Origin: Acidobacteriota bacterium
GTDB taxonomy: Bacteria; Acidobacteriota; Terriglobia; Terriglobales; Acidobacteriaceae
Assembly: GCA_021851465.1 (NCBI GenBank)
Contig: JAJZDL010000194.1
Location: forward strand, 1-5,129
Reading direction: 5' to 3'
Length of the DNA stretch: 5,129 nt
In this document: positions 1 to 3,694 of the stretch, in pieces
How the letters are laid out: every line of letters begins with the position of its first letter
Position numbering within the stretch: position 1 is the stretch's first letter
Notes under the pieces: generated by a model
What the model was told of the DNA's origin: nothing
Databases searched by the model: none
Seen by the model: only the letters and a program-made list of their open reading frames with translations
Made by a program: the position numbers and the translations under genes

Positions 1-278
1 TAGATCACCCGCGCGCCCTCCGGCACCTCGTCCAGTTCGTTTACGAAGATCGCGCCTTTCTTCGCTAAGTCAGTCACAACATAGCTGTTATGCACGATCT
101 CCTTGCGAACGTAGATCGGCGCGCCAAACGTCTCCAGAGCGATCTGCACGATGTCGATCGCGCGCACCACCCCCGCGCAGAACCCCCGAGGCTTCAGTAG
201 CAGTACCCGCTTGGTCGAAATCGCGGCACCCGCTTGCTCCAGTCCGGTGTGATCCAGTGCACTCTCAGTAACAGTCAT
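1..278 (-). CDS. ispH: 4-hydroxy-3-methylbut-2-enyl diphosphate reductase (IspH/LytB), N-terminal part, cut by window edge
   Basis: IspH is the last enzyme of the MEP pathway. It is a cytosolic [4Fe-4S] protein that reduces HMBPP to IPP and DMAPP. Only the first 92 codons are present; the rest lies left of the window. The frame reads KRVLLLKPRGFCAGVVRAID, then FGAPIYVRKEIVHN, then KGAIFVNELDEVPEGARVI, which is the family's conserved N-terminal block. Cys34 in GFCAGV is the first iron-sulfur ligand, and His63 in VHN matches the conserved substrate-binding His (41 in E. coli). The ATG at 278 is chosen because it gives a normal short leader of about 23 residues. It has only a weak ribosome binding site (CTGAGA). 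In-frame GTG codons at 308 and 344 also exist before the upstream stop at 375-377, so the start is uncertain. TATACT, read on the minus strand at 320-315, could be a -10 element but has no good -35. A metallothionein-like gene lies 236 bases upstream on the same strand. Confidence 0.95.
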   Translation of the reverse strand, partial: MTVTESALDHTGLEQAGAAISTKRVLLLKPRGFCAGVVRAIDIVQIALETFGAPIYVRKEIVHNSYVVTDLAKKGAIFVNELDEVPEGARVI

Positions 279-317
279 CGTCTCAGTCGCAGATGTGTTC
301 TCAGTCACAGTCCAAGT
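264..317. repeat. Three imperfect 18-base tandem units across the ispH start
   Basis: Units at 264-281, 282-299 and 300-317 all begin CTCAGT with a period of exactly 18 bases. Units 1 and 3 agree at 14 of 18 positions by eye, units 1 and 2 at about 11. Because 18 is a multiple of 3, the repeat stays in the ispH frame. Read on the minus strand it gives Thr/Glu-rich text (WTVTEN, SATETM, TVTES), with the chosen ATG at 278 inside it. It could be coding if translation begins upstream. Confidence 0.4.
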
Positions 318-514
318 ATACCGTGTCTCGCCCCTTGGCGACACCTCTCCGTAACCTTCATCGCAGTCCGTACATCAACCGTCACTACACATCCAGAACA
401 CATCTTTTCCTCCAGGCGGCGACACCTGCGCCACGTCGCGATCGGACGCATACGGCACCCGACCAGCGGATCCAACACATCGCCACGCCTGCCACCAGCC
501 ACCGCAATCTCGAT

Positions 515-685
515 CTACGCCGCCACGGCCTTCTCGTCGCAACCGTAGTGGCCGCAATGGCAGGCCAGCGCTGTCAGGCTCTTTGTGTCCTCGCAGTGCG
601 TCGAGCAGTACTTCTTGCCCGGAGGGGCCATGCAAGTACAGGCCATGCGTGCGCATTTAACGGGTGCTGCGTTGGTGGTTGTCAT
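515..685 (-). CDS. Small Cys/His-rich metallothionein-like metal-binding protein, 56 aa
   Basis: The protein has eight Cys (11, 16, 18, 27, 31, 42, 44, 49) and three His (30, 43, 46) in 56 residues. Its order is KC-x4-CTC, then GKKYCSTHC, then ACHCGHYGCD. This follows the layout of bacterial metallothioneins such as SmtA: a Cys-rich start, a YCSxxC segment and a C-terminal CGHxGC motif. Those proteins bind Zn or other soft metals in thiolate/imidazole clusters in the cytosol. The final Cys of the SmtA tail (C-x-C) is missing here (GCDEK), and an extra Cys42 is present. The ATG at 685 is preceded by GAGGAGG, five bases away. An upstream in-frame ATG at 760 would add 25 residues unlike the family and bypass this site. 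The next gene downstream on the same strand is ispH, which has no evident link. The family assignment is by recalled motif similarity; a zinc-ribbon-like protein of unknown role is the alternative. Confidence 0.8.
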   Translation of the reverse strand: MTTTNAAPVKCARMACTCMAPPGKKYCSTHCEDTKSLTALACHCGHYGCDEKAVAA

Positions 686-690
686 ATCGG

Positions 691-697
691 CCTCCTC
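691..697 (-). promoter_or_regulatory. Strong ribosome binding site of the metallothionein-like gene
   Basis: On the minus strand this reads GAGGAGG, ending five bases before the ATG at 685. It is the best Shine-Dalgarno match in the window. It decides the start in favour of the 56-residue form over the in-frame ATG at 760. Confidence 0.75.
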
Positions 698-747
698 GGT
701 GCGATCAACCCCAGCCTTCCAATGGAGGAAAGGCCGAGAGTGGCAAG

Positions 748-771
748 ATTGTACTCGCAAACCCTGACAAT
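748..771. promoter_or_regulatory. Possible operator/promoter between divergent genes
   Basis: In the 145-base gap between the divergent starts at 685 and 831 there is an inverted repeat ATTGT (748-752) and ACAAT (767-771). On the minus strand the same stretch holds TACAAT (753-748), a good -10 match, and TTGTCA (770-765). The spacer between those two is only 11 bases, so they do not form a normal sigma-70 promoter together. Such a position would suit control of the metallothionein-like gene, but five-base arms can arise by chance. Confidence 0.2.
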
Positions 772-815
772 AAGATGCTATTTAATCGTCAAAGCGTTTC
801 CCGATCCGGCCCGTC

Positions 816-820
816 CAAAG
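816..820 (+). promoter_or_regulatory. Ribosome binding site supporting the esterase start at 831
   Basis: AAAGG lies ten bases before the ATG at 831. It supports initiation in the frame that encodes the signal peptide, not in the frame that encodes the mature esterase. This is part of the case for a frameshift. Confidence 0.45.
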
Positions 821-830
821 GTGTCGCCCA

Positions 831-1882
831 ATGCCCCGTCCCCTGCTCCTCCCACTCCTCGGCGCACTGATCGCCGTCAGCGTCTCCGCACCCTCCCAAA
901 TCTCCACGTCCTCCCCGGCGTCCCGCCCGCCAACGCCGACGGCAACTTCATCCTCGGCCCCACACACAAACCCTCCCCGGAGATGGCCGTCCAACCCGGT
1001 GTCCCCCAGGGCACCGTCTACGAGTTCACCATGAACTCGGCAGACAGCAAGTACTACCCCGGCATAGCGCGCGACCCCAACACCTTCGGCGCCGCCGATC
1101 CCGCCGATCCCACCCGCATGATCGTCACCACCAGCCATCCCGCTCCCTACACCCGCCACGTCGCCGTCTACGTCCCTAAACAGTACGTCCCGGGCACCGT
1201 CGCACCCTTTATCGTCGGCACAGACGGAATCGACCGCGGTCTCTTCACCGTCCTCGACAACCTCATTGCACAACACCGCGTTCCCGTCATGGTCGCGATC
1301 TCCATCGGCAACGGCGGCGGTGACGCCCAGGGCAGCGAACGCGGCATCGAGTACGACACCATGTCCGGCAAATACGCCGAGTTCGTCCAGTACGAAGTCC
1401 TCCCCCTCGCCGAGAAAGCGGCCAACGTCATGCTCACAGACAATCCCGACGGCCGCGCCACCATGGGAGCCAGCTCCGGCGGCTCCTGCGCCATGGCGAT
1501 GGCTTGGTACCACCCGGAGTGGTACCACCGAGTCCTCACCCGCTCCGGCACCTTCGTCAACCAACAGTGGCCCCACAGCGACCTCGCGCCACACGGTGCA
1601 TGGGAGCTGCACGAACACCTCATCCCCAACTCGCCCGCCAAGCCCCTGCGCATCTGGATGGAGGTCGGAGACCGCGACAACTACAACGACAACGCACTGC
1701 GCGACAATATGCACGACTGGGTTGTAGCCAACGAGAACATGGCCCGCGTCCTCGCCGCCAAGGGATATCACTACCAGTTTGTCTTTGCCGAGAACGCCGG
1801 ACACACAGACCGGGCCGTCCGCGCCCAACTCCTCCCCGAAGCCCTCGAATACATCTGGCAGGGTTACCCTATCGTCAAATAA
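831..1882 (+). CDS. Secreted esterase of the enterochelin-esterase-like family, apparently frameshifted near 913-916
   Basis: This is a predicted exported serine hydrolase with an alpha/beta fold (putative esterase family, PF00756, related to Fes/IroE); its substrate is unknown. Translation from the ATG at 831 starts MPRPLLLPLLGALIAVSVSA, a typical signal peptide, but that frame stops at 1034. The mature domain runs in another frame from about LPGVPPANADGNF to the stop at 1880-1882. Adding one C to the CCCC run at 913-916 joins the two as ...STSSPGVPPANADGNF and gives about 350 residues. In the joined protein the nucleophile is Ser215 in GASSGG (codon 1472-1474). The likely acid is Asp281 in EVGDRDN (1670-1672) and the likely base is His325 in ENAGHTD (1802-1804). 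The triad is intact and nothing else is broken, so this is a recent mutation or an assembly error. The mature frame has no plausible start with a leader; GTG at 821 gives none. A small membrane-protein gene follows 104 bases downstream. Confidence 0.85.
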
Positions 1883-1986
1883 GTCGTCATTCTGGCCCGG
1901 AGTTTAACGAGGAGTTAAGGCCACCCCGCATCTTGTTCGCAACGCGGTACACTGCTCCATTCACTCTTCGCAATCGGAGACCGCCC

Positions 1987-2172
1987 ATGAACCGATTCAA
2001 AGACTTCACAATGAAATGGTGGCAAGCCGGCCTCTTCAAGATCGGCATGTTGGCCCTTGGAATCGCAGTCGGCGCATATTGGCACGGCCTCTTCATCGGC
2101 TTCCTGCCCGCCCTCATCGCCCTGGCCGCTCTCTGCCTCGCCTATACCACCAGCGTCTGGTGGAAGCAATAA
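1987..2172 (+). CDS. Small protein with two predicted membrane segments, 61 aa, function unknown
   Basis: I recognise no function. The protein begins with a short basic and aromatic stretch (MNRFKDFTMKWWQ). Two hydrophobic segments follow, about residues 15-33 (LFKIGMLALGIAVGAYW) and 35-57 (LFIGFLPALIALAAL onward), with a Trp-Trp-Lys-Gln end. The pattern suggests a hairpin in the inner membrane with both ends on the same side. The ATG at 1987 is chosen because GGAGA (1976-1980) precedes it by six bases and the hydrophobic protein starts there; the open frame continues upstream only as a shadow of the esterase. It lies 104 bases after the esterase stop, and no terminator is obvious between them, so co-transcription is possible but unproven. 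No partner gene follows, only repeat-rich intergenic DNA. Confidence 0.7.
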   Translation: MNRFKDFTMKWWQAGLFKIGMLALGIAVGAYWHGLFIGFLPALIALAALCLAYTTSVWWKQ

Positions 2173-2230
2173 CCGTCCCTCACTCCGTCCAGCAGAGATC
2201 GCCCCCGCTGCGCCATCTCCACCCTCACTG

Positions 2231-2279
2231 CCGTCACCCCGCTCCCCCACCGTCATCGCCCCTACCGCCGTCACCCCGC
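2231..2279. repeat. Pair of 12-base direct repeats in a C-rich stretch
   Basis: CCGTCACCCCGC occurs at 2231-2242 and 2268-2279, with a related CCGTCATCGCCCC between them. These may be decayed copies of the GTCATYC repeats that follow, or plain low-complexity C-rich sequence. Confidence 0.35.
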
Positions 2280-2300
2280 GCTCCCACACCCTAAACCGCT

Positions 2301-2318
2301 GTCATTCTGAGCGCAGCG
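2301..2318. repeat. Fragment of the GTCATTCTGAGC dispersed repeat
   Basis: GTCATTCTGAGCGCAGCG matches the start of the fuller copy at 3036-3072 base for base over 18 positions, but lacks the AAGAATCCC end. It is a truncated copy. Confidence 0.7.
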
Positions 2319-2335
2319 CCGATACCCTATAACTT

Positions 2336-2376
2336 GTCATCCTGCCCCTGAGCTTGTCGCAGGGGAAGAATCCCTG
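2336..2376. repeat. Modular repeat copy with CCCCTG/CAGGGG stem
   Basis: It starts GTCATCCTG and ends GAAGAATCCCTGCAT, like the copy at 3036. Its middle is replaced by a hairpin: CCCCTG (2345-2350), loop of nine, CAGGGG (2360-2365). The shared ends with a different stem place it in the same repeat family. Confidence 0.7.
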
Positions 2377-2412
2377 CATCTTTTAGTTGTCCTCCTGATC
2401 GCACCGTACGCG

Positions 2413-2466
2413 TTCAACCTATCATCTGCATTCAACCGGCCATCTGCATTAAGCCTGTCATCCTGA
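2413..2466. repeat. Three 18-base tandem units running into the first long repeat
   Basis: Units at 2413-2430 (TTCAACCTATCATCTGCA), 2431-2448 (TTCAACCGGCCATCTGCA) and 2449-2466 (TTAAGCCTGTCATCCTGA) differ at a few positions. The third unit overlaps the first ten bases of the long repeat at 2457, so the tandem unit appears to derive from the repeat's leading edge plus a spacer. Confidence 0.6.
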
Positions 2467-2578
2467 GCGGAGCCTCCCGCAGCCTCATCGCGGGAGGCGG
2501 AGTCGAAGGACCCCGACGCTCTCCGCCTCACCCCAACCGCCCGGCCCGTTCTCCCAATAATCTCCAGCCTTTGCCTTG
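2457..2578. repeat. Long modular repeat, copy 1, with 9-bp stem
   Basis: The first 77 bases (2457-2533) are identical to copy 2. The remaining 45 or so differ by small substitutions and one-base gaps. Inside is a perfect inverted repeat, GCCTCCCGC (2472-2480) and GCGGGAGGC (2490-2498), with a nine-base loop. The element opens GTCATCCTGAGCGGA and continues past the stem as GTCGAAGGACCCC, echoing the ends of the other GTCATYCTG repeats. Confidence 0.85.
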
Positions 2579-2606
2579 GCCCACGCTGCCCCCACCCCCA
2601 CCGGCC

Positions 2607-2728
2607 GTCATCCTGAGCGGAGCCTCCCGCAGCCTCATCGCGGGAGGCGGAGTCGAAGGACCCCGACGCTCTCCGCCTCACCCAACCGCCCGCCCCGTTC
2701 TCCAAACAATCCCCAGCCTTTGCCCTTG
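2607..2728. repeat. Long modular repeat, copy 2, with 9-bp stem
   Basis: This copy is offset exactly 150 bases from copy 1 and has the same stem at 2622-2630 and 2640-2648. Similarity ends near CAGCCTTTGCCCTTG. The high identity points to a recent local duplication or to gene-conversion-like upkeep. Confidence 0.85.
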
Positions 2729-2729
2729 T

Positions 2730-2833
2730 CTTGCATCAGGGGCACGTCCCTTGCAAGCTCACCTCTCAGAGATCGAGCCTCTCTCGATTTGAGCTGTCAG
2801 CTTACCGCTCAGGAATCGGCTCTCTTGCCCTGA
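2730..2833. other. Cluster of hairpins of unknown role
   Basis: The first hairpin pairs CTTGCA (2730-2735) with TGCAAG (2752-2757) and AGGG (2738-2741) with CCCT (2748-2751), giving ten pairs, a two-base bulge and a six-base loop. A second pairs ATCGAG (2772-2777) with CTCGAT (2783-2788). Weaker pairings follow, including TCAGG (2809-2813) with CCTGA (2829-2833). None is followed by a T-run, so these are not classic terminators on the plus strand. A structured RNA or more decayed repeats are possible. Confidence 0.35.
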
Positions 2834-2897
2834 ACGATCTTCAAATGCGCTCGCCCCCGCAACCCCTGTCAAACCCCCACCCCGCCCTCCAAATCCA

Positions 2898-2954
2898 TCA
2901 ACCACCATAATCAAAACCACTTCCACCCCAAAAATATCCCCAAAAAGTTGGCAT
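2898..2954 (-). CDS. Possible 18-residue aromatic/Gly-rich peptide (speculative)
   Basis: A minus-strand ATG at 2954 opens 18 codons: MPTFWGYFWGGSGFDYGG, then TGA. GGAGGG (2968-2963) sits eight bases before the ATG, which is ideal Shine-Dalgarno spacing. A weak -10-like TATTTT (2981-2976) lies just upstream, so a short leader transcript is conceivable. Seven of 18 residues are Phe, Trp or Tyr and six are Gly, and codons are T-rich, unlike the GC-rich genes nearby. The opposing strand is rich in C and A, so the composition alone would yield Trp, Gly and Phe codons; chance is the main alternative. I recognise no family. Confidence 0.25.
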   Translation of the reverse strand: MPTFWGYFWGGSGFDYGG

Positions 2955-3005
2955 AGTAGTTTCCCTCCACTTGGTAAAATAGAACTTGTAGATCGAAATT
3001 AAACT

Positions 3006-3022
3006 GTCATTCTGTGCGAAGC
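3006..3022. repeat. Degenerate GTCATTCTG repeat fragment
   Basis: GTCATTCTGTGCGAAGC resembles the opening of the copy that starts 30 bases later, with one difference in the GAGC core. It looks like a partial or decayed copy. Confidence 0.55.
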
Positions 3023-3035
3023 TATCTTGAAGTTT

Positions 3036-3072
3036 GTCATTCTGAGCGCAGCGAAGAATCCCCGCATTTTTC
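3036..3072. repeat. GTCATTCTGAGC...AAGAATCCC dispersed repeat, fullest simple copy
   Basis: GTCATTCTGAGCGCAGCG is followed by AAGAATCCCCGCATTTTTC. This is the stem-less form of the family. It shares its left end with the fragment at 2301 and its right end (GAAGAATCCC, GCAT) with the copy at 2336. Short repeats of this form are common between genes in several bacterial phyla, acidobacteria included; that is from general knowledge. Confidence 0.75.
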
Positions 3073-3101
3073 CGGCACCAGATGCCCCACGACGCGCAAT
3101 A

Positions 3102-3118
3102 ACACATTTATAATGTGT
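3102..3118. promoter_or_regulatory. Perfect operator-like palindrome containing TATAAT
   Basis: ACACATT (3102-3108) and AATGTGT (3112-3118) are perfect inverted arms around TAT. TATAAT at 3109-3114 falls within it. No good -35 lies 16-18 bases upstream on the plus strand. The setting is AT-rich against a GC-rich background. It resembles a dimeric repressor site over a promoter, but no nearby gene clearly depends on it. Confidence 0.3.
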
Positions 3119-3219
3119 AGGTATATGTAATTTATTGACAACCGACGACCCTCAAGCCAGCTCAGCCAATCGCACCCTGCGCAAGCCACCCAGTCAAAGC
3201 GCCAACGGCGCGCCCTAGC

Positions 3220-3298
3220 CTGGGCCGAAGGCCCAGAAGGCCGCCGCGAACCCGTCCGCGGGCTGAAGGCCCGCCCTATAACCCTCGGCCGCCGCGAA
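3220..3298. repeat. GC-rich hairpin repeat with flanking 12-base direct repeats
   Basis: Two hairpins stand close together. CTGGGCC (3220-3226) pairs with GGCCCAG (3230-3236) around GAA. GCGGGC (3258-3263) pairs with GCCCGC (3269-3274) around TGAAG. GGCCGCCGCGAA occurs at 3239-3250 and again at 3287-3298. Both loops contain GAA and both stems are G3C-type, so the two may be related modules. This is distinct from the GTCATYCTG family. Confidence 0.55.
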
Positions 3299-3357
3299 GC
3301 CTGAGCATCATCCCCCAAAAGCCCATGGCGGCTCGTCACCATAAGCCCTCTATTGCC

Positions 3358-3558
3358 AATACTTTAGCTGCAATCCCCTCCGATTGAATACTTTGCCGCC
3401 AGCACCACCCAGCAAGCCGCTGAATCCAATCGGCTTACGCACAAAGTCTTTATCCTCTATACTTTGCCCTGGATCCCCAGAAAACACTCACCTTACCCCG
3501 CGAAATGCAGAAAGGGGGGGATGGGGGGGGTAAATATAGACTATTAAATATATACTTT
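3358..3558. repeat. Four ATACTTT motifs with nested inverted repeats
   Basis: ATACTTT occurs at about 3359, 3388, 3459 and 3551; two copies continue as GCC. Around them are inverted pairs: CCGATTG (3380-3386) with CAATCGG (3427-3433), and CAAAGT (3442-3447) with ACTTTG (3461-3466). The motif lies on the plus strand upstream of the aldolase gene. Spacing is irregular (29, 71 and 92 bases), so this is not a tandem array. A binding-site cluster or decayed repeats are both possible. Confidence 0.35.
3514..3530 (+). other. G7-AT-G8 tract next to an AT-rich block
   Basis: Seven G, then AT, then eight G. It can supply four GGG runs, enough for a G-quadruplex, and is a likely slippage site. It is followed directly by about 28 mostly A/T bases (3531-3558). 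It lies 165 bases before the aldolase start. Confidence 0.6.
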
Positions 3559-3615
3559 CGCGCCCTCCCGTCCGCGCCCGCCACGCAATCGTCCAGTAGC
3601 GTAATCGCCGTCACA

Positions 3616-3642
3616 TTTACAACGGTGCAGGCTGTGTAGAAT
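3616..3642 (+). promoter_or_regulatory. Candidate sigma-70 promoter of the aldolase gene
   Basis: TTTACA (3616-3621) and TAGAAT (3637-3642) are each good matches to -35 and -10 boxes. The 15-base spacer is short. A start near 3649 would give a leader of about 45 bases that includes the ribosome binding site at 3679-3684. Confidence 0.4.
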
Positions 3643-3694
3643 TGCAGATAAAGATCGACCCGCACACAAGCGCGACACAGGAGAACACTGCACC

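Larger units (their letters stand above)
2173..3694. other. 1.5-kb repeat-rich intergenic region without a convincing conventional gene
   Basis: No frame here has a recognisable protein. The longer open frames on either strand read through the repeats and have biased, low-complexity content. The stretch at 2173-2300 is C-rich and pyrimidine-rich, and 2301-2730 is packed with modular repeats. Hairpins cluster at 2730-2833, and 2840-2950 is rich in C and A on the plus strand. AT-rich patches with short palindromes lie at 2970-3140, GC-rich hairpins at 3220-3300, and ATACTTT motifs with a G-tract at 3358-3560. The last 100 bases lead into the aldolase gene. Separate entries cover each of these. 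It most likely separates two transcription units and has accumulated repeats. Confidence 0.7.

Noticed and set aside
293..830. N-terminal extension of the esterase frame upstream of 831
   Set aside because: It has biased Arg/Thr/Pro content without a signal peptide, overlaps the oppositely oriented metallothionein-like gene and the ispH start, and a better start with leader exists at 831.
895..917. Programmed -1 ribosomal frameshift in the esterase
   Set aside because: CCCAAAT is present but not in the phase needed for a slippery X-XXY-YYZ heptamer in the leader frame; an indel explains it better.
782..1828. Long minus-strand open frame of 348 codons opposite the esterase
   Set aside because: It is Val/Gly/Asp-rich shadow text antisense to a real gene with an intact catalytic triad; a GC-rich third position creates such frames.
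1904..1918. TTAAC-GAGGA-GTTAA inverted repeat after the esterase as a terminator or operator
   Set aside because: The arms are only five bases and AT-rich, with no T-run; too weak to call.
2337..2705. Minus-strand 122-codon frame with internal peptide repeats (SFDSASRDEAAGGSAQDD)
   Set aside because: The peptide repeats are the translated DNA repeats; there is no unique conserved part and no good ribosome binding site.
2301..3072. CRISPR array
   Set aside because: Repeats are irregular in spacing and length, spacers are not uniform, and no cas gene is present.
3135..3140. Consensus TTGACA as a plus-strand promoter
   Set aside because: No -10-like hexamer lies 15-19 bases downstream, where the sequence is GC-rich, and no gene follows for over 500 bases.
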